DNA of 41,348 nucleotides from RGIG464 sp045599585. Lineage in GTDB: Bacteria > Myxococcota_A > Bradymonadia > UBA4248. Of this stretch, positions 8,566-16,484 are shown piece by piece; within the stretch, counting starts at the first letter, position 1; every line of letters begins with the position of its first letter. The notes beneath the pieces are model-generated. The model had not been told where the DNA came from, ran no database searches, and saw only the letters and a program-made list of their open reading frames with translations. The stretch spans positions 1 through 41,348 of the forward strand of contig JAZRWH010000058.1 of assembly GCA_045599585.1 (NCBI GenBank), read 5' to 3'. A program made the translations under genes and the position numbers.

Positions 8566-8630
8566 GAGGGGGTAGCGGCGTATCCCCAACGGGGATAGAC
8601 GCTCAGGGGGAAACTTCCCCCAACTAAGAA
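8566..8630. repeat. Two-part hairpin repeat (TATCCCC/GGGGATA type)
   Basis: Inner stem TATCCCC (8581-8587) and GGGGATA (8591-8597); outer arms AGCGGCG and GACGCT. Its flank (a G-run with GTAGCGGCGTAT on one side and GACGCTCAGGGGG on the other) recurs inverted around 40467-40590, so both sites carry the same extended repeat. It sits between the terminator of the TPR lipoprotein gene and the small exported gene. Confidence 0.7.
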
Positions 8631-8635
8631 TTCTC

Positions 8636-8664
8636 TCAAAATAAAAGCCGCCTCGTGAGGCGGC
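8636..8664 (-). terminator. Intrinsic terminator of the TPR lipoprotein gene
   Basis: An 8-bp GC-rich stem (GCCGCCTC with GAGGCGGC) with a 2-base loop at 8647-8664. On the minus strand it is followed by TTTTATTTT. It ends the transcript of the gene at 8685-10148, so the small exported gene and FHA/AgmX gene probably have their own promoter near 8430-8520. Confidence 0.85.
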
Positions 8665-8684
8665 CTTCGTCAGTAAATGGATGC

Positions 8685-10148
8685 TTATTCGCCAGCTGCG
8701 GCTGCTTCCGCAGCTTCTGCTTCTCGCATCATGCGTTCCATTTCTTCGATTTGTTTCTGCATTTTCTGCTGCTCTGCCTCGGCCTTCGCCGCGGCTTCTT
8801 TCATGTCGTCAATCTGCTTGATTCTGAGTTTTGCTTCTTCTACACGGCCTGGAATCAACTCATTGGCTTTAGGATTGGCAACAAATTCTGTCCACAAGGC
8901 ACGCGCTTCATCCGATTTCTGATAATACTCTTGAATCAGAACGATCAGGTTAAACTGTGCTTGGGGATAATCAGGATGAGATGAAATAATATCACGATAA
9001 ATCTTCTCAGCTTCATCGAGGCGATTCAAACCACGAAGCGCAACGCCCTTCGAAAGATATGCTTCGACGTTGTTCGGCTGAAGCTTGAGAACTCGCTCAT
9101 AAAGATCGTAAGCCAACTGGTAATCCTGAACGTTGACGGCAATACCTGCAACGTTCAGCATGGCGGAAACACTATCCGGATCAAGCTCAACCGCCTGTTT
9201 AAACTCGGCGTTGCCAAGTGAAACTTCACCTTCTGCAAGGTAGATCAAGCCCGACGTATTGTAGATAGCTGCAAGGTCTTTCGGTTTGTAGGCTTTAAGA
9301 TCATACTCAACTTGAGAAATACGACCCGCATCGAGCTTTTCTTTAAGCGCCGAATTGTATTCATCAAATTTGAGTTTTGCCTGCGTGCAAACCAGACGCG
9401 CTACTTCAAGGCTGTTCATTAAATAATAAACCGCACTGAGGTTCTCGTAGCAATAAATATTGTTGGAGTCACTGGCAAGAGCTTTACGAATGTAGCCAAC
9501 GGCTTTCGCAAAATGGTCGTAGGCTTCCTGATCTTTGATTTCGCCTTTATTTTCACTGCCGGACAAGGAGAACTTTTTCTCAACACCGCCACTGTGCTTT
9601 TCGAGGACCTCTTCACCACGATGGCGGTAAATCATACCCATATCGAGATTTGCTTCGACATTGTAAGGATCGATGCCGTTATCAGAAACGACTTTGAGAA
9701 GCGTCTGTTCCGCATCATCTAGTTTGCCTTCATCAATCTGGATACGAGCGAGCCCCGTGTAGGCACCTGCCATATCGGGACGCATGCTGATAACTTTTTC
9801 GTAAGCAGCTTTGGCTTCCGATCTGTTGCCACGCTGATGTTCGAGAATACCAACGTTGTACCAAGCTTCAGCAAAGTTACCTTCTTGCGATGCTGCTTTT
9901 TTGAAAAGATCGATTGCCTGCGCAGGATTGGACTGAGCTGCATTAATCGCAGACTCAAAAGTCGTGAGCGCATCGGCACTAACAGCATTACGCGATACGC
10001 TACCATCTGCATTCACTGTTACGCTTGCTGCCGTTGCTGTTGATTTGTTTGAAGAAGCAGATGAAGTCGCAGAGCCACAGCCCATGAGACCCGAAAAGCA
10101 GAGACTGAGAATTCCCAAGCACGCTGCTCGTTTTATTTTAGCATTCAT
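8685..10148 (-). CDS. TPR-repeat lipoprotein (GltE/AglT-like)
   Basis: A 487-residue lipoprotein. The ATG at 10148 follows a GAGG site and opens a signal peptide ending LMGC (Cys24); the frame extends a few codons further upstream without better evidence. The mature protein is mostly tetratricopeptide repeats (for example AEAWYNVGILEHQRGNRSEAKAAYEKVISMRPDMAGA, given here only as positions about 90-130; further repeats at 135-170, 195-250, 300-360 and 365-410). These are protein-docking scaffolds. The end (about 430-487) is a Glu/Ala/Met-rich coiled coil. In Myxococcus the outer-membrane TPR lipoprotein AglT/GltE occupies this place next to GltD. It follows the giant TPR gene after 81 bases containing a hairpin and has a strong terminator behind it. 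Confidence 0.85.
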   Translation of the reverse strand: MNAKIKRAACLGILSLCFSGLMGCGSATSSASSNKSTATAASVTVNADGSVSRNAVSADALTTFESAINAAQSNPAQAIDLFKKAASQEGNFAEAWYNVGILEHQRGNRSEAKAAYEKVISMRPDMAGAYTGLARIQIDEGKLDDAEQTLLKVVSDNGIDPYNVEANLDMGMIYRHRGEEVLEKHSGGVEKKFSLSGSENKGEIKDQEAYDHFAKAVGYIRKALASDSNNIYCYENLSAVYYLMNSLEVARLVCTQAKLKFDEYNSALKEKLDAGRISQVEYDLKAYKPKDLAAIYNTSGLIYLAEGEVSLGNAEFKQAVELDPDSVSAMLNVAGIAVNVQDYQLAYDLYERVLKLQPNNVEAYLSKGVALRGLNRLDEAEKIYRDIISSHPDYPQAQFNLIVLIQEYYQKSDEARALWTEFVANPKANELIPGRVEEAKLRIKQIDDMKEAAAKAEAEQQKMQKQIEEMERMMREAEAAEAAAAGE

Positions 10149-10191
10149 ATTTACCTCGATCATAAATGTTTGCAGTTTGAGTGTAATTTTC

Positions 10192-10210
10192 GGCGCGCTT
10201 TACGCGCGCC
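10192..10210. promoter_or_regulatory. Intercistronic hairpin between the two TPR genes
   Basis: A 7-bp perfect stem, GGCGCGC (10192-10198) with GCGCGCC (10204-10210), and a 5-base loop. On the minus strand no T-run follows, so it is more likely a processing or stability hairpin that sets the relative amounts of the two products than a full terminator. Confidence 0.4.
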
Positions 10211-10229
10211 TTGATCTTCAGCGTCTGGT

Positions 10230-13200
10230 TTATTCTGCAGGTTCTTCCGCTGCTTCAGGAACATTGCCCTCGACGACGACTTTGCGTTTCGCTTTCGTTG
10301 CGTTGCCGCGAAGCTCTTCGAGATCGACGTACAATGCGCCTGAATGATACGTTTCAATCGTTTTGCTCGGCGTAGCTTTGACTTCTGATGCCGAACGGAA
10401 TTGATCCGGACGAAGATCGAAGAGGCGTTTCTGAGCTTCACTCGTGTACTCGCTAAACCAACCGGTTGAGGCTGCCGTTGTAACGGCTCGCTCGTAGAAT
10501 TCGATGGCCTTGTCTTCAAACTTACCTGAGAAGTCGAGGAGGAGCTCGACATACGCGAGTTCAACTTCTTCGGGAAGTCCTGGAGGCGTAGGCGCTTTTT
10601 CGATCTGTTCGGCAACGTCGTGGTACATCATACCGAGACGAGCCATGGAAGCGAGACCCCATTTCGGGGAGTTAAACTTAGTAATAACGTCGAGATAGAT
10701 CGGTGCTGCTTCTTGCATCTTGTTGTTCTTCTTGACGATCTGATCCTGAAGATATTTATCAATCTTCTTAGCTGGAACATTGGGATCCGTAAGCTTGATT
10801 TCGATCGTTTCTTGGAAGAGCGCCTCACCTCGCATAAAGCGAGCTTCGGCTGCTGCATTACGTGCCTGATCAACATCAGCTGGATCGGCTGTCGCAAGCC
10901 ACTTTTGAACGTTTGCAGAAGAATAATCGTTTTCCGCTTGCTCAAACCATTTGAGCGCTTCTTTACGGTTCTTCTTAGCCCAATAGGCTTTGCCAAGATA
11001 CGTTTTGACCGCAACTGTGCGGCCCGGCGTACCAAGTTTGGCATAGTTCTTCAAATAATCGTTAAAACGGTCGATCGCTGAATCGTATTTCTTCTGATCG
11101 AAGTAAATGCGGCCCGTCTGGAATCGGAGCATCGACATTTCGTTTTTGTCTTTCGGGAACATTTTTGCGAAAAGATCGAAGTCACTAATCGCTTTTTCGT
11201 ACTCGCCCAAACCAGAACGGAAAACGGCGGCGTTCTGAAGCGCATCTTTCGCACACGGATAAGCTTTCGGCGCCGATCCGATCGGCATACAAGCTTCTCT
11301 GTCATCCGGATACATCTTAACGAATAACTCATAGAAACGAGCTGCTTCCGAATAAACTGCCAGTTTGTGGTAGTCGGATGCAATGGCAAACATAGCACGC
11401 GGCGCCAACGCCTTCGTGTTCTCATCCTGCTCGCCGCTCGTAAGAATCGCGAATCGCGCTTCGATCGCTCGGCTGACTTCAGATCCATTTTCCCACGCAA
11501 GCGAAGCGTTCCACAATGCTTTGGCTGCATCTTCGCTGCCTTTGTGGTTGGCGGCAAAGTTCTCGTAGCAGTGGGCCGCATCTTCCCACATCTTCTTCTT
11601 CTCTTTCTCTTCGCAGAATTTGAAGTCGAGCGCTTCTTCATACGTATTCATAATGCCCATGAATTCAGGCATCAATGCCGTATTGTTCGCCATAAATCGC
11701 TTATTCGCTTTCAACGATTCAATCGCTTTGCTCATCCCTTCCCACTCGCCTTTGACTTTGTACGAGTCAAGGAGATAGTTGGCTGAATATACGGCCAATT
11801 CGTGCTCAGGATTCTCTTGCGTGATTTCGAGGAACAGCGGTTTCGCTTCGTCAAAATGGTTGTAATCGAAGTAAATCTGGGCTGCCATGTACTTCGAGTT
11901 GATTGCAAATTCAGCTGATGTATCGATCTTCGCGTAACGTTTGGATGCCTTAATAAAGTTCAAACGGCATTCCGCAATCTCATACTCAGGATACTCCTGC
12001 TCTTCGCCAGGCGCTGCTTCGGGCGTCTCGGGAATCGGAGGACATGCAGCTTGGTCACTCTCTGACGTACTGCGGAGAAGTTTGTCGTACGCAAGTACTG
12101 CACCATGAGCTGCGTCTTTGCTAAACTCGCCGTTTTCGTTGATGTCAAGCGCGCGATCGTAACTCTTCGCAGCTTCTGCATAGTTGCCACGGAAGTACGC
12201 CATATCGGCGTAGTAGTACATGATCTCGTAGTTGTCTTTTGCATCAGGGAAGTTGTCGAGGTACGTTTTGTAAATCTCAAATGCAAGCGAGTAGTACAAC
12301 GGGTTCTTCGTTGTCTGGAAGGTGACGTGATACCATTTCGCCGTTTCACGAGAGTACTCTTCCAGTTTTTTATACATCTCAGAAACAGCTTCAGGCGTCG
12401 CACCTTCGTAATGCTTGTCGCGTGCTTCGACAAACAATAATACGGATTTGTTGATCTCTTCCGCCAATCGCTGAGGATCACTCATCGTATCGACGTTCAT
12501 CATGATCTCGTATTGATAATCAACAATCTTGAACTTGTTCGGGTTCTCGTTGATCAACTGTCCATAAACGTAGATGGAGTCTTCGACACGACCACTCTCA
12601 TTGTAAAGTCGTGCAAGTCGTTCCATCATCGAGTTCAGCTCTTCTTCATCCCCTGCAAACGTCTTAAAGAACTTACGCGCATTACCAGGTTTGGCTTCAT
12701 CCCACATACTGTAGGCTTTAACCAAGTCTTTCACAGCTTCTTTGCGCATATCTGAACGACGACCAGAAGCCTTGGCTGCGTCTGCTTCCTGAATAACTTT
12801 CTGGAACTGCGCAAGCGCTTTCTTGGGCTCACCAAGGTTGAAATAGCACCACCCCATTTTGTACATTGCAAATGAAGCGGCCGAGCTCGTAGGATCAATG
12901 CTTACAACTTTTTGATACTGCTGAAGTGCCAGCGGCATATCTTCTTCAATGGCAAAGGTGTATTCGGCCATGCCAAGGAAGGCTTCGGGCAAATATTTGG
13001 AGTTCGAGTGCTCGCGAACAATACCGCTGTACTGCTCATAAGCTTCACCGGCATATCCCATTTCGGCAAGGTTGAAGGCCATGAAGTAACGAATCTTGTC
13101 GATCTGCTCGTAATCTGAATGATATTTAATGATATCCTTGTAGAGTTTGAGCATTTCGTCACGCGCCGCACGACTCGTCTTTTCGTCTTCGGCTTTTTTC

Positions 13201-13649
13201 GCAAGCGCAGCTTCCTGAGCCGCCTTGTCGCCTCGCGCTTCCGCTTCGAAGGACGCATTCAAATAATCATATGAACGAAGATCATAGTACTTCGCTTTCT
13301 GCCAAAGCATGTCGCCTAGACGTTCCATAAGCTGCGGTTTGCTCGGATCGTCTTCGTCCGTATTCTTAATACGCGTCTGGAGCTTTTTAATTGCAGCTGC
13401 CTGAAGTTCAATCTTATCTGCCTCGGCTGCTCCTGCGGCCATTTCGTCCGTTTCAAACGAAACTTTCGGGCCCGCCCCTTCTTCCTGATCAAGTGTCTTG
13501 CGCTCGACCTGTTTACGTTCTGTATCACCTTTGATCTGGACTTGCTGTTTTTCACTGAAAGATGCGTTCTGGGCATTCGCTGCGACCGGCGCAAACACGC
13601 ACATGGCCGCAAGTGCACTAAGGAACCATCTTGAATTGATCTTGCTCAT
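10230..13649 (-). CDS. Large periplasmic TPR protein (GltD/AgmU-like)
   Basis: A 1139-residue exported protein. The frame offers two in-frame ATGs, 13655 and 13649; the second has GGAG at proper spacing, the first only one base away, so 13649 is chosen. The signal peptide ends AANA (about residue 28). Tetratricopeptide-type repeats fill most of the protein, with a loose 34-40 residue spacing (motifs such as YDRALDINENGEF, AEYTFAIEEDMPLALQQYQKVVSIDP, FQTGRIYFDQKKYDSAIDRFNDYL). There is no membrane helix, so it should be soluble in the periplasm. Size and place match AgmU/GltD of the Myxococcus gliding complex, a periplasmic TPR scaffold of similar length. Head of the four-gene minus-strand cluster. 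Confidence 0.85.
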   Translation of the reverse strand: MSKINSRWFLSALAAMCVFAPVAANAQNASFSEKQQVQIKGDTERKQVERKTLDQEEGAGPKVSFETDEMAAGAAEADKIELQAAAIKKLQTRIKNTDEDDPSKPQLMERLGDMLWQKAKYYDLRSYDYLNASFEAEARGDKAAQEAALAKKAEDEKTSRAARDEMLKLYKDIIKYHSDYEQIDKIRYFMAFNLAEMGYAGEAYEQYSGIVREHSNSKYLPEAFLGMAEYTFAIEEDMPLALQQYQKVVSIDPTSSAASFAMYKMGWCYFNLGEPKKALAQFQKVIQEADAAKASGRRSDMRKEAVKDLVKAYSMWDEAKPGNARKFFKTFAGDEEELNSMMERLARLYNESGRVEDSIYVYGQLINENPNKFKIVDYQYEIMMNVDTMSDPQRLAEEINKSVLLFVEARDKHYEGATPEAVSEMYKKLEEYSRETAKWYHVTFQTTKNPLYYSLAFEIYKTYLDNFPDAKDNYEIMYYYADMAYFRGNYAEAAKSYDRALDINENGEFSKDAAHGAVLAYDKLLRSTSESDQAACPPIPETPEAAPGEEQEYPEYEIAECRLNFIKASKRYAKIDTSAEFAINSKYMAAQIYFDYNHFDEAKPLFLEITQENPEHELAVYSANYLLDSYKVKGEWEGMSKAIESLKANKRFMANNTALMPEFMGIMNTYEEALDFKFCEEKEKKKMWEDAAHCYENFAANHKGSEDAAKALWNASLAWENGSEVSRAIEARFAILTSGEQDENTKALAPRAMFAIASDYHKLAVYSEAARFYELFVKMYPDDREACMPIGSAPKAYPCAKDALQNAAVFRSGLGEYEKAISDFDLFAKMFPKDKNEMSMLRFQTGRIYFDQKKYDSAIDRFNDYLKNYAKLGTPGRTVAVKTYLGKAYWAKKNRKEALKWFEQAENDYSSANVQKWLATADPADVDQARNAAAEARFMRGEALFQETIEIKLTDPNVPAKKIDKYLQDQIVKKNNKMQEAAPIYLDVITKFNSPKWGLASMARLGMMYHDVAEQIEKAPTPPGLPEEVELAYVELLLDFSGKFEDKAIEFYERAVTTAASTGWFSEYTSEAQKRLFDLRPDQFRSASEVKATPSKTIETYHSGALYVDLEELRGNATKAKRKVVVEGNVPEAAEEPAE

Positions 13650-13826
13650 GCTCATTCTCCAATTTTGATTGCTTCAAGCGTCTTTGCCAGGCTTTTCGAC
13701 AGACAAAAAAAAGCGCCGCCGTTTAACACGTTTACACGTTTTGCGCAACGTGCACACAAAGCACCATCTTGCTTGTGACGCATTTTTGATCCATTCGCAA
13801 ATTTTCTTATCATTTTTTTGAGGGCT
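13650..13826. other. Upstream region of the Glt-like cluster
   Basis: This is the 5' leader and promoter region of the large TPR gene: an A/T-rich segment (13700-13710 poly-A on the plus strand) and several CGTTT/ACACGTTT repeats. I could not assign a confident -35/-10 pair. Confidence 0.3.
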
Positions 13827-13988
13827 CCCTATTGCCAGCGGCAATACGGGATGCCCGCGCGGCTTCTCGCGGCTTCGCCACTCAATACGCCGCGCTAACC
13901 CTTCCTAGCTACGCGGCTTTAGGCCGCCCGTATTGGCCACGCCAATAGGGCGGCGCATCGCCGTATTGGCCACGCCAATAGGCGATGC
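13827..13988. repeat. Cluster of four two-part hairpin repeats
   Basis: Four hairpins stand in a row. First, CCC-TATTGCC/GGCAATA-CGGG (13827-13850). Second, a longer one with arms GCGCGGC/GCCGCGC (about 13857-13902). Third, CCGCCCG-TATTGGC/GCCAATA-GGGCGG (13924-13953). Fourth, GCATCGCC-g-TATTGGC/GCCAATA-GGCGATGC (13955-13988). The last two share the inner stem and loop CAC but have unrelated outer arms that still pair. The cluster ends 3 bases before the NagZ stop codon. Confidence 0.9.
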
Positions 13989-13991
13989 CAC

Positions 13992-14993
13992 CTATACCAT
14001 TAAAAATCGCTCTTTGAGTGCTACAACGCGCGCCGCTGCTTCGTATATCAATCGCTCCACTTCAGCGTCTTTCTTGGCCTCGGCAACAAGCTGCTTCGAT
14101 AAATTCTCCCACAAATATTGCGATTTGCAGATCAAAAACATATCTACACCCGCTTTGAGACCCAAAATCACCGCCTTAAGTATACTGTAATTGTCAATGA
14201 TCGCACCCATTTCAAGATCGTCACTCACAATTACCCCCTCAAAGCCAAGCTCCTTGCGCAAAAGTCCACGCAATATCGCCGGCGAAAGCGTCGCCGGAAA
14301 TCGCTCCCCAAGACCCTGCATCACTATATGCGCTGACATGATCATCGGAATGCCTGCTTCAATCGCTGCCTTAAACGGCTTAAATTCAACGTCTCGTAGA
14401 CGCTCTAGGCTGGATTCAACCACCGGCGTTTCGAGATGACTGTCCAGCGACGTATCACCATGCCCCGGAAAATGCTTCCCACATGGCACAACACCAGCCT
14501 CCATGTGACCCCTCAAAACAGCCACCCCGTGCTCGCTCACTACCTCTGCCGTCGTGCCGTACGCACGATCCCCAATAATCGGATTGTCCGGATTCGTATG
14601 AATATCAAGTACAGGCGCAAAATTAAGATTGAAACCAAATGACTTCACATCTAACGCTAGCCGCTCTGCAAACGCTCGCGTCTCTTCCACACTCAACGCG
14701 CCCACTTCACTGGCCGACGGTAACTTCGATAATCCAACATTCTCCGATAATCGCTGAACTTTACCGCCCTCCTGATCTACCGCTATCCACGGCGGTAACT
14801 GCGTCTTGAGATCACGTATCGATGTCGTCAACGCACGAAGCTGATCCGCATCCTCAATGTTGCGGCGAAACAAAATGACACCGCCTACGTCACCCTTCAA
14901 AAGCGCACCCATTAACGGTACCGGAAGCTTCTTTCCCTCAAAACCTACCGTTAAAATCTGCCCTGCTGCCTGCTTTAATGTCAGTTCTCGCAT
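13992..14993 (-). CDS. nagZ: Beta-N-acetylhexosaminidase, glycoside hydrolase family 3
   Basis: A 333-residue single-domain GH3 enzyme, the usual NagZ size. It removes N-acetylglucosamine from anhydro-muropeptides in the cytosol during peptidoglycan recycling. Visible motifs are the (b/a)8 barrel start WIAVDQEGGKVQRL, the NagZ signature KHFPGHGDTSLDSH carrying the mobile-loop catalytic His, the substrate-binding RAYG, and the nucleophile Asp in VSDDLEMGAI. No signal peptide, in keeping with cytosolic NagZ. The ATG at 14993 follows GAGAGGA at good spacing; an upstream in-frame TTG at 15014 is less likely. No other recycling gene is adjacent. Confidence 0.95.
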   Translation of the reverse strand: MRELTLKQAAGQILTVGFEGKKLPVPLMGALLKGDVGGVILFRRNIEDADQLRALTTSIRDLKTQLPPWIAVDQEGGKVQRLSENVGLSKLPSASEVGALSVEETRAFAERLALDVKSFGFNLNFAPVLDIHTNPDNPIIGDRAYGTTAEVVSEHGVAVLRGHMEAGVVPCGKHFPGHGDTSLDSHLETPVVESSLERLRDVEFKPFKAAIEAGIPMIMSAHIVMQGLGERFPATLSPAILRGLLRKELGFEGVIVSDDLEMGAIIDNYSILKAVILGLKAGVDMFLICKSQYLWENLSKQLVAEAKKDAEVERLIYEAAARVVALKERFLMV

Positions 14994-15124
14994 GTATATC
15001 CTCTCTACACTCAAATTTTATTCGCCCGAATTGGGCTCCATCATCCTATCATATCTCTGCTCAAACGCGTTTTTACAATGCACAGCTCAACACAATCCCC
15101 CCCTCCACCCGCTTCGCGCCATAC

Positions 15125-15524
15125 GCATTTTACGCATTCTTCAATCCCTAAACCAAAATTGACCCATGTGCATGACGCATTCTTCAATCCTTATTTCTGG
15201 ATTCACGGTTGAGTATGACTCATTCTTCAATTCCAATTCAAAAATTCACGTTTGAGTATGACTCATCCTTCAATTCCAATTCAAAAATTCACGTTTAAGT
15301 ATGACTCATTCTTCAATTCCAATTCAAAAATTCACGTTTGAGTATGACTCATTCTTCAATTCTTATTTCTGGATTCACCGTTGAGTATGACTCATCCTTC
15401 AATTTCTATTTCTGGATTCACCGTTAAGTATGACTCATCCTTCAATTTCTATTTCTGGATTCACTGTTGAGTATGACTCATCCTTCAATTTCTACGCAAA
15501 GATGGATGATTGAGTAAAACGCAT
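15125..15524. repeat. 43-bp tandem repeat array, 10 units
   Basis: A 13-base anchor (consensus GAGTATGACTCAT) recurs exactly every 43 bases at 15125, 15168, 15211, 15254, 15297, 15340, 15383, 15426, 15469 and 15512. The inner seven are nearly perfect; the two at the start and the last one are worn. With the preceding T the anchor makes the palindrome TGAGT-ATG-ACTCA. The 30 bases between anchors come in two recurring versions, one with CCAATTCAAAAATTCACG and one with TATTTCTGGATTCAC, so they are not unique spacers. No gene overlaps it. Confidence 0.95.
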
Positions 15525-15542
15525 GCATTGAAAGACCACCTT

Positions 15543-15660
15543 CTTATCCTCCTTTCACTTATCCTCCTTTCACTTATCCTCCTTTCACTTATTCTCCTTT
15601 CACTTATTCTCCTTTCACTTATTCTCCTTTCACTTATTCTCCTTTCACTTATTCTCCCTT
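15543..15660. repeat. 15-bp tandem repeat array, about 8 units
   Basis: The unit CTTATCCTCCTTTCA is repeated about 7.9 times, with a C-to-T change (CTTATTCTCC) in later units. It is a strongly strand-biased pyrimidine tract lying 18 bases after the 43-bp array. Because the unit is a multiple of three it keeps a Leu/Ser/Ile reading frame open, but that frame has no start context and is not believed to be a gene. Confidence 0.95.
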
Positions 15661-15689
15661 CTTTGTTAGAGCCTCTTTGGCCTGCCTAT

Positions 15690-15958
15690 TTTTCTTACAT
15701 CTTCTGTCCTCCGGACGGGCCAAAGGGTGCCGTATCGCGGGCACCCTTTGGAAACCCGCGCTCTTTGGTCGCGCGTGCAGAACTCACTTCGTTCGGACAT
15801 GCTGCACGCGCGGCTAACAGTGAGTGTATGCAGGTCATGGGGGAAATATTTTGTCGCTCATCGGCGGGCGCGAACTTGACTTCGTCTTCAACAGGCGCGC
15901 CCGCTCGGCTGGTGCGCACGCTGCTTGCCTTCGGCTTCGCTACGCGTGCGTGCGACAT
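15690..15958. repeat. Mosaic repeat module, inverted relative to the MITE interior
   Basis: The segment from the CTGTCCTCCGGACGGGCC region to the GCCTTCGGCTTCGC region is the reverse complement, with moderate divergence, of the interior of the MITE at 40838-41281. It has no MITE ends here. It carries the hairpin AAGGGTGCC-loop-GGCACCCTT (about 15724-15750) where the MITE has GGGGCGTC-loop-GACGCCCC. So the interior module exists independently of the MITE ends. Confidence 0.8.
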
Positions 15959-16110
15959 TTACACAAATGCGTTGATACGGCCAAACGACGCCCTTCGGCT
16001 TCCCTACGCGTGCGTGCGACATTTCAAAACATCATTCACAGTTTTTTCACACATTGCGGCTTCGCTACGCGTGCGTGCGACATTTACACAAATGCGTTGA
16101 TACGGCCAGA
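15936..16110. repeat. Three direct copies of a GCTACGCGTGCGTGCGACATTT unit region
   Basis: A string containing CTACGCGTGCGTGCGACATT occurs three times (near 15947, 16005 and 16066). Two copies continue with ACACAAATGCGTTGATACGG. The units are separated by unrelated sequence. This follows directly on the mosaic module; together with the region to 16380 (GC-rich inverted fragments around GTCCGTCGAAGCC and GGCGCACGG) it shows repeated rearrangement. No gene is supported between 15014 and 16485. Confidence 0.75.
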
Positions 16111-16484
16111 GGCAAGAAAAAACTTAGGTTTTTGCATCGATAAAGTTACATCTAAGTCGTTGATAACCAAGACTTATGAGCGCATGAACGCGTAGCGTTC
16201 TAATCGCGGTGTAATCAAGCAGCCTTTGCATACGAGCGTTCGTGTGCTCGAAGCGGCTGGAAGCCGCTGACTTGCCTAACCCCGTCCGTCGAAGCCGAAG
16301 GCAAGACGGGCGGGGCCAATGCCCCCTCCCATTTTTTGCTCCGCGCGCCGTAGGCGCACGGGGCAAAGTTGCAGTTTTAACACTTTAAAATATTTGGTTT
16401 ATCACCCAGAGTGACAAATTGAATCCGTTCTGATACAAACAACTTGTACCAGGCAATCCTGCCGGCAAAAAAAGGAGAGTTAAA

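Noticed and set aside
15125..15524. CRISPR-like array (10 regular repeats at 43-base spacing)
   Set aside because: The segments between anchors are not unique but fall into two recurring versions, the anchor is only 13 bases, and there are no cas genes nearby. It is a plain tandem repeat.
15510..16100. Open frame rich in Leu/Ile/Ser followed by a conserved-looking tail
   Set aside because: The first part is the translation of a 15-bp array whose unit is a multiple of three. The rest lies in a mosaic repeat. No ribosome site or believable domain.
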